A DNA stretch of 64,000 bases from Alphaproteobacteria bacterium (GCA_017546265.1 JAFYXG010000011.1:64221-128220), one strand, 5' to 3'. Positions 9,173 through 16,703 are shown, numbered from the stretch's first letter. Notes: a model not told the origin generated them from the sequence alone. Numbers and translations: made by a program.

Positions 9173-9178
9173 AAAAGT

Positions 9179-9206
9179 TCCGCCCACATTGGGCGGATTT
9201 TTTTTT
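9179..9206. terminator. Bidirectional intrinsic terminator
   Basis: TCCGCCCA/TGGGCGGA eight-pair stem with a three-base loop and a nine-T run, between convergent yidC and the Stealth gene. Confidence 0.85.
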
Positions 9207-10194
9207 ACTTTTCGAATTGTGATTTATCTGGAAACTTTTTATTTAAAAATTCCCAGTTTTTTTGTCTGACCTTATCGGATGTATTTGCACTGTCGTTTAT
9301 GCAGAACAGTGGTGGGTTTACGTGCTGCATTGCCCGTTCCGCATTTTCGCAATACAGTGGTGCGTTTTTGCATTCGTGATGATGTGTAATATTATACAGA
9401 AAATGTCGTGCACGTTTAAAATGTCTGGCTCGTTTCAGTATTGCACGTCCGTGCACAAAGTCGTACAGATTAAAAATCCATCGTTGCAGTTCCCAGTTTG
9501 TTCTGAATTTATTTCTGATTTGCATATCAAAGTGTTGCACCAGCAAAGGATGATTTCTGCATTGTATCATTGAAGATTTGATATATGGGTCGATATTATG
9601 TGCAGGTGCCATTTGCAGTAATTTTTTTCCAAATATTTTATGCAATTTGTGTGCCGCCATCAGAATAGTTTTTCTGTAATCAGATTCAACCATTTCCATT
9701 GCGTATCCGACATTGCTGATTTTTTTATTTTGTGTATACCATACAATTGCTCGTCCTCGTTTGTCATAAAAGAAATCTGGTGTCAGTGGTTTGTTAAAGA
9801 ACATATCATCATTTGCCAACAGGAAATATTCACTCAGGTTTGGGATATTCATGATACACATTTCAATTGCAACTGAATTAAAGGTTGGCAGACTGTCTGC
9901 CGGCATAATTTGTTCATGTGAAACAATTGTGATTTTTCGATGGTTTGTGTTCAGCCATTTTGGTATCTGGCCAAATCCTGTTACGATAAAGATATGGTTT
10001 ATCCAAGGTGCGTATTTTTCTGCACTTCGCAGGGCGAATTTTAATTCATCATTATCCCTCCATCGGGCATCCACGGTTGAATCATGACAGACGGCGACCT
10101 GGTTTTTTATTTTTTGCAACCAGAAATTTTTTTCTGTTTGCCAATTTTTATCGCTGTCGTCAACCCACATGTACACTAAATCTATTTTTTTCAT
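9205..10194 (-). CDS. Stealth-family sugar-phosphate transferase
   Basis: Stealth proteins are hexose-1-phosphate transferases that assemble phosphodiester-linked capsule or surface polysaccharides. Conserved region 1 is seen at the N-terminus (KIDLVYMWVDDSDKNW). Region 2 follows with DNDELKFALRSAEKYAPWI, IFIVTGFGQIPKWL, LPTFNSVAIE and FLLANDDMFF. Weaker regions 3 and 4 include the segment around HNIDPY. The start at 10194 is chosen because AAGGGA lies eight bases upstream; an in-frame start at 10221 falls in the terminator hairpin. No other glycosyltransferase is adjacent. The gene is preceded by a structured RNA element and an intrinsic terminator, suggesting attenuation. The exact sugar is unknown. 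Confidence 0.9.
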   Translation of the reverse strand: MKKIDLVYMWVDDSDKNWQTEKNFWLQKIKNQVAVCHDSTVDARWRDNDELKFALRSAEKYAPWINHIFIVTGFGQIPKWLNTNHRKITIVSHEQIMPADSLPTFNSVAIEMCIMNIPNLSEYFLLANDDMFFNKPLTPDFFYDKRGRAIVWYTQNKKISNVGYAMEMVESDYRKTILMAAHKLHKIFGKKLLQMAPAHNIDPYIKSSMIQCRNHPLLVQHFDMQIRNKFRTNWELQRWIFNLYDFVHGRAILKRARHFKRARHFLYNITHHHECKNAPLYCENAERAMQHVNPPLFCINDSANTSDKVRQKNWEFLNKKFPDKSQFEK

Positions 10195-10219
10195 TTTTAT
10201 GTCCCTTTTAATTGCCAAC

Positions 10220-10242
10220 AAAAAACCGTCAATAAATGACGG
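10220..10242 (-). terminator. Intrinsic terminator upstream of the Stealth gene
   Basis: Read on the minus strand: CCGTCA, loop TTTAT, TGACGG, then six T. It lies between the structured element and the Stealth start codon, so it either ends a separate small RNA or acts as an attenuator. Confidence 0.7.
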
Positions 10243-10250
10243 CCGGGCAT

Positions 10251-10381
10251 TTTCAAGGTCATAAATCCAAATGACTCTGTGGGTTTCGGGAATCCCTGTT
10301 GTATAACCACAGATACCCGACCATAGTGGTCAGGTTAAATATCGACACGCATTGCGTGCCGTGGATTTATGGGTCTTGAAA
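10251..10381 (-). ncRNA. Multibranched structured RNA element (unassigned)
   Basis: The ends pair over 17 bases: TTTCAAG (10251-10257) with CTTGAAA (10375-10381) and CATAAATCCA (10260-10269) with TGGATTTATG (10362-10371). Inside are three further hairpins: CTGTGG/CCACAG (10277-10282 with 10307-10312), GACCA/TGGTC (10319-10331) and CACGC/GCGTG (10346-10358), giving a four-way junction. A separate hairpin at 10378-10403 (five C pairing with five G) would compete with the outer stem. The minus orientation is preferred because an intrinsic terminator follows on that strand. I do not recognise a known riboswitch, SRP, 6S or tmRNA core. It could be a leader of the Stealth gene or an independent RNA. 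Confidence 0.5.
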
Positions 10382-10434
10382 TCCCCCACCCCGGGGGTAT
10401 TTCACACAAACTAAAATAACAACAGGATAAAAAG

Positions 10435-10794
10435 ATGATAATTATTGGATTTTCAAACAAGACAAGTAAGATTATCCCAAGGCTGGTATGCAGAAAATTT
10501 AAGCATGTGGCACCAATTGTGCCAGATAAAAATAAACTGGTGATGTACCAATTTGTTCACCGCAAAAAAATTGAAAAAATCACACTGAAATATCGCGATT
10601 TAGAAATACTGAAAAAATATGGTTGGAAATTTATCTGTATAGACCCTGATGTAAAAAATAACTTTGAAGATATGCGTGCATTCTCGTGTGTGCAATTCAC
10701 AAAAAAAGCAATTGGAATAATAAATCCAACCATTCAGACCCCATGGGGGCTGTATAAAAAAATAAACCAATTTAATATGTTGAATTTTTTTTAA
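10435..10794 (+). CDS. Uncharacterised 119-residue protein, possibly permuted NlpC/P60-like
   Basis: I do not recognise a named family. AGGA lies seven bases before the ATG, and the protein is basic and compact. One His lies in FKHVAPIV (about residue 24) and one Cys in FSCVQFTKKAIGI (about residue 84), followed by TPWGLYK. A His followed later by a Cys at the head of a helix is the order seen in circularly permuted papain-like (YiiX/LRAT-type NlpC/P60) domains, so a thiol hydrolase or acyltransferase fold is conceivable; this is only an inference. There is no signal peptide. It is isolated, transcribed away from the structured RNA element. Confidence 0.6.
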   Translation: MIIIGFSNKTSKIIPRLVCRKFKHVAPIVPDKNKLVMYQFVHRKKIEKITLKYRDLEILKKYGWKFICIDPDVKNNFEDMRAFSCVQFTKKAIGIINPTIQTPWGLYKKINQFNMLNFF

Positions 10795-10842
10795 TACTGG
10801 GGCATAATGCCATCGACCTGATAATCAAAGGTCTGGGTTTTT

Positions 10843-11187
10843 TTACTCTATCCATCCGCGTTGTTTTGCGGCATCTTCCAGGACGCTCATGGCTATATTC
10901 CATTGTGCGGCTGCACGATTTTCTGCCCAAATATACTGGTGAGGTGCCCGTTTTTTGTCACCAAATTGTTTCATAATTTCTAATTGAGTATCGGTCAATT
11001 TCCCAGCCAAATATAATCTGGTAATCAGTGTTTCTACATCTAATACTTCGCACGGTCTGTGTGTTGGATTTCCGCCACGGTGTAGCATTCTGTTTGCTCG
11101 CATTTGTCGTGAATATAAAAACCAGAACCATAATTGTTCTGCACTTTGAAATTTTTCATTTGATACGATTGGGTTTGTTTGTGTCAT
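10843..11187 (-). CDS. Uncharacterised alphaproteobacterial small protein
   Basis: A 114-residue soluble, mostly helical protein with strong coding character and an AAGGAGAAAG ribosome binding site. Notable segments are SAEQLWFWFLYSRQMRANR, GNPTHRPCEVLDVETLITRL, and AENRAAAQWNIAMSVLEDA. The pattern recalls small conserved hypothetical proteins of alphaproteobacteria, with an N-terminal E-x-LWFWF helix and a middle region resembling a winged-helix core. I cannot name a function. It sits alone between the 119-residue gene and the VirB-like operon. Confidence 0.7.
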   Translation of the reverse strand: MTQTNPIVSNEKFQSAEQLWFWFLYSRQMRANRMLHRGGNPTHRPCEVLDVETLITRLYLAGKLTDTQLEIMKQFGDKKRAPHQYIWAENRAAAQWNIAMSVLEDAAKQRGWIE

Positions 11188-11472
11188 TTTCTTTCTCCTT
11201 TGGTTTTGTGTTCATAATCAGATATATAGCCTAAGAAAAGATTCCTGTGAATCAGTACAACCGATGGTTGAAAGTCGAATCAGAAAACAGATTCGGTTGT
11301 GTGATTTAAAAAATAAAATCGAATCGGTGTATTTTGCTTTTTTTTCCTGGTTTATATCCGTGTGTTTTTTATAAAAAAATGCACCACATGGTGCATTTTT
11401 TATTGTGAATCTTGGGGGGGCAATTGCAGTTTTTACATTTTTGATTCCTTTGTTTTGATATTGTTATTTAAT
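11188..11472 (+). ncRNA. Gene-free stretch with a possible small RNA
   Basis: No protein gene is seen. On the plus strand TTGGTT (11200-11205), a 17-base spacer and TATATA (11223-11228) resemble a promoter. Downstream are a small hairpin CAACC-GAT-GGTTG (about 11259-11271), a second hairpin with arms CGAATC and GATTCG, and then a palindrome with a T run at 11376-11400. GGTTG after the second hairpin could pair with the first CAACC instead, giving alternative folds. This layout fits a ~165-nt RNA, but the palindrome could equally be a backup terminator for the leftward VirB operon. Confidence 0.3.
11376..11402. terminator. Symmetrical intrinsic terminator
   Basis: AAAAATGCACC, loop ACAT, GGTGCATTTTT: a perfect 11-pair palindrome usable on either strand. 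Confidence 0.75.
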
Positions 11473-11496
11473 AAAAAATCCCGCCATTCGGCGGGA
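11473..11496 (-). terminator. Terminator of the VirB-like operon
   Basis: On the minus strand TCCCGCC and GGCGGGA arms around a four-base loop, followed by six T, directly after the virB10-like stop. Confidence 0.85.
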
Positions 11497-11501
11497 TGTA
11501 T

Positions 11502-13880
11502 TTATAATATTGGCGGGAAACAGTCACCACCACCTTCGGGGCAACAGTTAAACCCTTGTTCGCCCATATCGGTGTATATTTCACCCGGACAGCACCCATT
11601 TGCATCGGGGGTGATACCGCCTTCGCACAGTATCTGTTCAACCACATCTTCGGCTGGGGGTGGGGGACTGTCGTATGGGTTTTGTACTGTACCATCCGAA
11701 TTATATTTCACGCCCAGTATTTCTTCATTAAACTGTTGTGTGCCGACACCACCCAGGTCTTCTATTTTTTGCTGATACTGATGCTGTTGATCTCCGCGAT
11801 AGATATCGTATTGTAGCGCCTTTTTAGACTCGTAATTCAGCGATTTGCACCACAATAACAATGTGTTGTACGAATACCCGCCACAATCTCTCTTTCCATT
11901 TGCACAGTCTGGGTCGGCAGTAGTGATACCATTATCGTCTTCTACACAGTATTCTTCTGCCACAAAACTACGTGCCTGTCCGACCCATGATGGATCATTT
12001 GGATTTACTTTAATTGGATGCTCGCCTGTCCAATCACGGCGTTTCTCGCCAGTAAGACTTTTTTTAGATTCAAAATAACATGCTTTATCCTTGTCTATAC
12101 ACACAACACGCAAATCTTCTGGCGAATAGACGGTTATACGGGTCCCCGCTGCGATTGTAAATGGTGGTACATTATTATCCAACATATCGACCATTAACTT
12201 TTGTGCGACCTGATTCCATGCGGTGATAATTTCGTTTTTCGCCAGTTCTGATGAACGCATGGTTCCGCTTTGCACCACTGTATTGTTATCCAGGTCGATT
12301 TGATTCACAAACGCATCTGCAACCGGGTTAATCAGGTTGATTGCCGCCGGCACAAATGCGGTCAGCATCGGCATAAAGAACTGTTCCAGATAGTCCGAAC
12401 TGCCCCGTCCTGGCACCCCGACACGTCCCTGTGCATCTGCAGAAAAAGGATCATTGCTGCCGCTAAAATTAAATTCCACCCCATCTGGTCGGATAAATTG
12501 GTACCACTGTATTTGCATACGTCCAATTGTTTTATACGGCCCAGGAATTTCACCGGTAACATATCCCAACATCAGTGTGCCAGCCGGCAGAATAACCGTC
12601 CGCCCATTATCTGAATAGACATTTCTGTCCACGGTTGCACGGACAGGTAAAGACTTGCCGCTTTGTAATATTTTTGCATCTGCTTGAACGTCCGAAACGA
12701 TTGTCGCAGGAATTGGTTTATATTGACGTAAAACGAAACTGCGGTCATACGGCTGGGTGGATTCCACGTACGCCCCAGATGTCCCATATACAACATCTTT
12801 AACTGGTGCGGGCTTTAGTCCTCCCAACGTTTCTATCCCGTCTGCACCCAAGCGTCCAGCACCGCCACTGTCAGGCAGTTCGGACAATTCTAATTGTTCT
12901 GCCCGGTTTACGACCGCGATTGCTGGTGCGTTGGATAATTCAGGCAACACACCGCCGCTGATTGCGGCAAATCCGATATGGTCAGCATCAGTTCCGATTT
13001 TTTTACCACTGTTATCAGTAATTATACCATTGTCTGGATTGTACGTTCCGGCGGGTTTGGTACAGTCTGCGTCTGAAAATGGGTGAAAATAGTACGCGCC
13101 GCCACTTGGTTTGATCCAGCCGCTTTGGCGTCCCTGGTTGTTGTACGCAGGAAATGCAAAGTCCGAACAGCCATCTGGAATGGTAAAGGTTCGTTCTTTC
13201 ACCGTTTGTTTTGCCACAGGTTCAACAGTTTTTGATGGTGCAATCGATTCGATTTCTCTTTTAATTTCTTCTTTGACCGGAGTGAATATTGTTGGTTCAA
13301 CCACAGGTTCTGGTTCGTCTTCTATAACAGGGTCAAGTGTTTTAACGGGCTGTGAATTTGCTGGTTTTTTTTCGACCTGCGGTGCCACCGCTCCCAGTGT
13401 GACAACAATCTTTGCGGTTTTTGTCATTGCATCTGTTTCATCGGCATCGTGCCAGTCGATAAATACCGGTAAATTTTTTGTTGTCATAACGGCAGTTGGT
13501 GCATAGTCCAAATACACACCACATGCCAAAGTGTTGTCTATTTTTTTAATTTGTTTACACGTGTCCCGCAACGTCAGACCTGGTGTGTTTTCATGCAGTC
13601 TGACATCTACAACATTAACCGGGGCAGTTGCCGAGATTTTAACTGTTTCAGATTTTTTTTGTCCGACCAGTGTATCGGCCCAATTTATCATATCTGGCGA
13701 AATAACCAAATCGGTTGGTATGGCGTCAGTTGTCTCATCACCATTGTTATTTTTGTCACCCCCAATCAGTAACACCAACAAAATCAGCACCACAGTAAAT
13801 GCGGCAGCCAACAACAGCCACTGTACCCTTTTTGGGGTATTTTTACGCAAATCAAGAAATTGCTGTTTTATTTTACTCAT
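11502..13880 (-). CDS. VirB10/TrbI-like type IV secretion protein with Ig-like domain and Cys-rich tail
   Basis: The core-complex subunit that spans the inner and outer membranes in type IV secretion systems. After a cytosolic stretch, one membrane helix (VQWLLLAAAFTVVLILLVLL) leads to an extra Ig-like beta domain (about residues 55-160), a proline/glutamate-rich linker, and a cysteine-containing segment. The VirB10 domain follows (about residues 385-620): RATVDRNVYSDNGRTVILP, GRMQIQWYQFIRPDGVEF, GRVGVPGRG, an antenna-like hydrophobic stretch, then FTIAAGTRITVYSPEDL. About 170 more residues end in a tail with paired cysteines (GCCPGE, NCCPEGGGDC). At 792 residues it is about twice the usual length. 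ATG at 13880 is preferred over GTG at 13889. It is last in the virB8-virB9-virB10 order. Confidence 0.88.
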   Translation of the reverse strand: MSKIKQQFLDLRKNTPKRVQWLLLAAAFTVVLILLVLLIGGDKNNNGDETTDAIPTDLVISPDMINWADTLVGQKKSETVKISATAPVNVVDVRLHENTPGLTLRDTCKQIKKIDNTLACGVYLDYAPTAVMTTKNLPVFIDWHDADETDAMTKTAKIVVTLGAVAPQVEKKPANSQPVKTLDPVIEDEPEPVVEPTIFTPVKEEIKREIESIAPSKTVEPVAKQTVKERTFTIPDGCSDFAFPAYNNQGRQSGWIKPSGGAYYFHPFSDADCTKPAGTYNPDNGIITDNSGKKIGTDADHIGFAAISGGVLPELSNAPAIAVVNRAEQLELSELPDSGGAGRLGADGIETLGGLKPAPVKDVVYGTSGAYVESTQPYDRSFVLRQYKPIPATIVSDVQADAKILQSGKSLPVRATVDRNVYSDNGRTVILPAGTLMLGYVTGEIPGPYKTIGRMQIQWYQFIRPDGVEFNFSGSNDPFSADAQGRVGVPGRGSSDYLEQFFMPMLTAFVPAAINLINPVADAFVNQIDLDNNTVVQSGTMRSSELAKNEIITAWNQVAQKLMVDMLDNNVPPFTIAAGTRITVYSPEDLRVVCIDKDKACYFESKKSLTGEKRRDWTGEHPIKVNPNDPSWVGQARSFVAEEYCVEDDNGITTADPDCANGKRDCGGYSYNTLLLWCKSLNYESKKALQYDIYRGDQQHQYQQKIEDLGGVGTQQFNEEILGVKYNSDGTVQNPYDSPPPPAEDVVEQILCEGGITPDANGCCPGEIYTDMGEQGFNCCPEGGGDCFPPIL

Positions 13881-13913
13881 GCTCTCCACACCCGTGTCAT
13901 ATTGTGTTCGAAA

Positions 13914-15437
13914 TTATTGCATACGTACAACACTACAGCTGGTTCCGCTGAAACGCAGCAATTTATCGCACAGTGTTTGTGCTGTATCGATGTCTGCAAA
14001 TGGCCCGATTCTTAACCGATATTGGCGTGCTGTTGACGAAGTCGCCCCCAGTTCGCCAACCCCCTGTTCGTCAACTGCAAAGAACACCATGTCTTTATAT
14101 GGGGTCAGCAATCCTTGTCCGTCTTCGCCACTGAATTTGGCCATCAGTGTGTTCCAGTATTCGTCCAGTGCCGCCACAGATGTGTCGGATTTCAGTTCCA
14201 ATGCAACTCCGACCTGGTTGCTGGCAATCAGTGGAATATTTGTCTGTGGCAGATATGCACCCGCTGTATTGCGTTGCTGTGGCAGCATATTTACCACACT
14301 GCCAGATGATTGTGGCATGGTCTGTGGTACAGTAAACCCGGCCGGCATATAGTATCCTGCCCCTGTTGTTGGATTGACCGTCTGGGTGTTGCCAACATAC
14401 ATCGGGGTTCCGGTATAGTTCATACCCATACTCATTGCGGCCATACTGTCTGTGTACGCGATGTTATTCAACGATTGTCCTGACAGCATGCTTTGTGCGA
14501 CATTTGCCTCGGCCAGGGCCATAACAGATGCGGTATCTGCGATCAAGAATGGTTTTTCACGTTTTTTGATACAAACAATTCTTTGGCCACTGCGTAAAAC
14601 CATATCACCCACAGCTTCGACAATCAGCAGTCGGCCGTCTTCGCCATCTGTGCGGAATCCAACGGGTGATTCCCCACCTTCGACCAACAGTGATACAACC
14701 GGACGTTGTGTCATAGAAATCACCTTGTCGCCAAAGTCGATATAGGTAAAGATTCTGTCCCGCCATACGCGTTCCGGGGCGATTACATAGTCGTCTGGAT
14801 TAGGTACAAATATATCCAGGTCAAATCTGAATTCTGATGGGTCAATCTTCATAGATTTAATCCAGCCGTAATCTTCACCGTCTGCACCGACGACACTGTT
14901 TGCGGGTGCAGTCTTTTTGAATATAGAACTGGCCCCACCCGATGCTGTGGTATTTCCCGCCATTGGCAAAGTTCCATTTCCATCCAGCATAATATCTACC
15001 TGGGAATATGTGATTTCACTGGAATTAGATGGTTCGCTGCGTAAATAGAAAATGTATTTGTTTCCGGATTTTCCAGTTACAATCATGTTGGTATCTGAAC
15101 CCTGGTTATCTCCTGCTGGTGAAATAAACATGGTGCGATCACCCTGGGTTGCATCTATGGTAAACAGCCCTTGGTTCCCAACGACCGCATCAGTAATCTG
15201 CTCGCCATTGGGCAGTGTGATCATGGTAACCATGCCGTTTCGTAATTTGATTGGTAAAACCGAACCTGCAGACCATGTCAGCTGTGCATACCCAGGTTTA
15301 GTACTGCCGGCGGCCATATTGGCGGTCGGGTTATTCCATGCGTTTTGTACACCATACATCTCGGCATAGGCGGGCAGGCTTAAAATTCCAGCCAAACAAA
15401 ACACAGACATATTTAACTTTAATAATTTCGCCAGCAT
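13914..15437 (-). CDS. VirB9-like type IV secretion protein with C-terminal SPOR domain
   Basis: A predicted outer-membrane-complex subunit. A signal peptide ends near LPAYA. The N-terminal beta domain (from about residue 50: AGSVLPIKLRNGMVTMITLP) and the C-terminal VirB9 domain (about residues 200-300: RVWRDRIFTYIDFGDK, RPVVSLLV, LIVEAVGDMVLRSGQRIVCI) fit VirB9/TrbG/CagX. A Met/Thr/Asn-rich linker of ~130 residues follows. The last ~40 residues (YRLRIGPFADIDTAQTLCDK) form a SPOR-type domain, which in other proteins binds peptidoglycan. The usual VirB9 is ~290 residues; this one is 507. GGAAGG precedes the ATG. It is the middle gene of the trio. Confidence 0.87.
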   Translation of the reverse strand: MLAKLLKLNMSVFCLAGILSLPAYAEMYGVQNAWNNPTANMAAGSTKPGYAQLTWSAGSVLPIKLRNGMVTMITLPNGEQITDAVVGNQGLFTIDATQGDRTMFISPAGDNQGSDTNMIVTGKSGNKYIFYLRSEPSNSSEITYSQVDIMLDGNGTLPMAGNTTASGGASSIFKKTAPANSVVGADGEDYGWIKSMKIDPSEFRFDLDIFVPNPDDYVIAPERVWRDRIFTYIDFGDKVISMTQRPVVSLLVEGGESPVGFRTDGEDGRLLIVEAVGDMVLRSGQRIVCIKKREKPFLIADTASVMALAEANVAQSMLSGQSLNNIAYTDSMAAMSMGMNYTGTPMYVGNTQTVNPTTGAGYYMPAGFTVPQTMPQSSGSVVNMLPQQRNTAGAYLPQTNIPLIASNQVGVALELKSDTSVAALDEYWNTLMAKFSGEDGQGLLTPYKDMVFFAVDEQGVGELGATSSTARQYRLRIGPFADIDTAQTLCDKLLRFSGTSCSVVRMQ

Positions 15438-15474
15438 TGTACCATTCCTTCCGTTTTTCTTGTTTTATATCATT

Positions 15475-16146
15475 TTATTCAGTCGCCAAAAAGCCGGTAT
15501 TCAATGGGTCTCCATCGCCTTCGACAACTGTATACTCCTGCACTCTCAGTCCCAATGGATTTTCAATTCGGTCGGTCCATTTTATTTGAGGGGACTGGTC
15601 CGAGGTTAACTTTATCTTGATTGTATAATCTTTTGGCCATGTTCGTCCAGTACTATCTGCACAGAAATATCTAAATTTTACCTGATATCTGTCTTCGCTG
15701 GCCAGATAAATTGGTGCACCCTCGAAAACAACGGGGCATGTAAAGTCAAAATCTGGCATTTCGCTCATCAAAGCAGTAAACATAGTTGTTTTTGCAAAAT
15801 CTGCATAGACTTGGTCTGTTGACATGATGCGAACTTCGCCATTTTCGCTGTTCCAAGTTTTATGCATAGCATTTGCGTTTGTAAAGACTTCATTTCTTAA
15901 TCTGATATACTCACGCACAAAGGCACGTTTGTATCGATCCAGGTTTGCGTCACGTGGCTGCAGTTCAACCAATCTGACGTCTTGTTCTGCACGAACAGTT
16001 GTTGTTAAAAAGAATACCTGAGGTTTATTCAGCGGGAACAATTTTGCCAGTGTTATGACCAATACCCCCAACACAACCAGTGCTGTCGCCATAACAAAGG
16101 TCATCATTCTTGATATTAAAATTGGCGGTTCTACGCGGTTTTTCAC
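15475..16146 (-). CDS. VirB8-like type IV secretion protein
   Basis: The inner-membrane assembly factor of type IV secretion systems. A short cytosolic N-terminus precedes one membrane helix (MMTFVMATALVVLGVLVITL), then a periplasmic NTF2-like domain. Diagnostic pieces are FVREYIRLRNEVF, corresponding to the VirB8 helix region, a strand pair ending YQVKFRYFC, and the C-terminal RIENPLGLRVQEYTV, which matches the family NPLGF-x-V-x-x-Y motif. DotI/IcmL has the same fold but a different C-terminus. The GTG at 16146 is chosen because GGGAGA lies seven bases upstream; a start at 16182 would add an atypical segment. It is first gene of the leftward operon. Confidence 0.85.
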   Translation of the reverse strand: MKNRVEPPILISRMMTFVMATALVVLGVLVITLAKLFPLNKPQVFFLTTTVRAEQDVRLVELQPRDANLDRYKRAFVREYIRLRNEVFTNANAMHKTWNSENGEVRIMSTDQVYADFAKTTMFTALMSEMPDFDFTCPVVFEGAPIYLASEDRYQVKFRYFCADSTGRTWPKDYTIKIKLTSDQSPQIKWTDRIENPLGLRVQEYTVVEGDGDPLNTGFLATE

Positions 16147-16262
16147 GCAATCTCTCCCTTTGATTAGAATGATTGTAGACAAAAAACAGGTGCGGGTGCA
16201 AGAAAAAATTGCAAAAACAAAAAATTAAAGTTTTTTATTAAAGTTTTACATTGAAATTTTTC

Positions 16263-16291
16263 TTGCACGAAAATGATAAAAATATTATAAT
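16263..16291 (+). promoter_or_regulatory. Promoter for tRNA-Trp-secE-nusG
   Basis: TTGCAC (16263-16268), 17-base spacer, TATAAT (16286-16291). A second possible promoter, TTGATT (16300-16305), 16 bases, TATCCT (16322-16327), lies closer to the tRNA. Confidence 0.65.
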
Positions 16292-16385
16292 AATTCCGCT
16301 TGATTTTTTGTAAAGGTGTGCTATCCTGTCGCAGACTATGGTTTGGTACACGGTACAATCCAAGCGGTTTGGTACGGTTCATTAC

Positions 16386-16459
16386 AGGGGCATAGTTCAA
16401 CGGTAGAATATCGGTCTCCAAAACCGCGGATGAGGGTTCGATTCCTTCTGCCCCTGCCA
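16386..16459 (+). tRNA. trnW: tRNA-Trp (CCA anticodon)
   Basis: A full cloverleaf is visible: acceptor arms AGGGGCA and TGCCCCT, D-arm GTTC-AACGGTA-GAAT, anticodon loop CTCCAAA with anticodon CCA, T-arm AGGGTTCGATTCCTT, discriminator G and encoded CCA (16457-16459). It is placed just upstream of secE, as in many bacteria, and is probably processed from the secE-nusG transcript. Confidence 0.96.
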
Positions 16460-16499
16460 AATTGATAGTTGTGGTAAAACGTATACGTAGGCGATTTTT

Positions 16500-16679
16500 A
16501 TGAAGAAAATACTGGATTTTTTTAAGTCTGTTCGCAGTGAGTGGTTCAAGATTGTATGGCCATCTCGCGATACTGTTATTCGTGCAACAATAATGATATT
16601 GGTGTTTTCTGGTGCTGCGGCGTTATTCTTTTTTATTGTGGACAGCATATTAAACGCGATAGTTGGTTGGATTTTCTAA
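16500..16679 (+). CDS. secE: Preprotein translocase subunit SecE
   Basis: A 59-residue single-span inner-membrane protein that clamps SecY in the Sec translocon. Conserved features are visible: the amphipathic N-terminal helix with SVRSEWFKIVWPSRD (the family K-V-x-WP-x-R motif) followed by one membrane helix ending at GWIF. The short form with one transmembrane segment is usual outside enterobacteria. It lies between tRNA-Trp and nusG, the standard gene order, with 24 bases to nusG. Confidence 0.95.
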   Translation: MKKILDFFKSVRSEWFKIVWPSRDTVIRATIMILVFSGAAALFFFIVDSILNAIVGWIF

Positions 16680-16703
16680 AAAAACGGACTAAGGGGAACT
16701 TAA

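Noticed and set aside
10251-10381. Structured region as 6S RNA, SRP RNA or tmRNA
   Set aside because: The outer helix is rod-like but the interior is multibranched; no GGAAGCAGC-type SRP loop, tRNA-like end or 6S-like single bubble is present.
11362-11775. 137-codon plus-strand frame
   Set aside because: It lies opposite the virB10-like gene and its terminators; its Pro/Ser/Cys-rich sequence is the complement of coding DNA.
11502-16146. Assignment of the trio to Dot/Icm (IcmL-IcmK-IcmE)
   Set aside because: The gene order is the same, but the VirB8-type NPLG-x-x-V-x-x-Y ending and the VirB9 C-terminal strands fit the VirB/TrbG families better.
16164-16460. 98-codon minus frame across tRNA-Trp
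   Set aside because: It runs antisense through a clear tRNA and its promoters; the protein-like text is the reverse complement of the tRNA.
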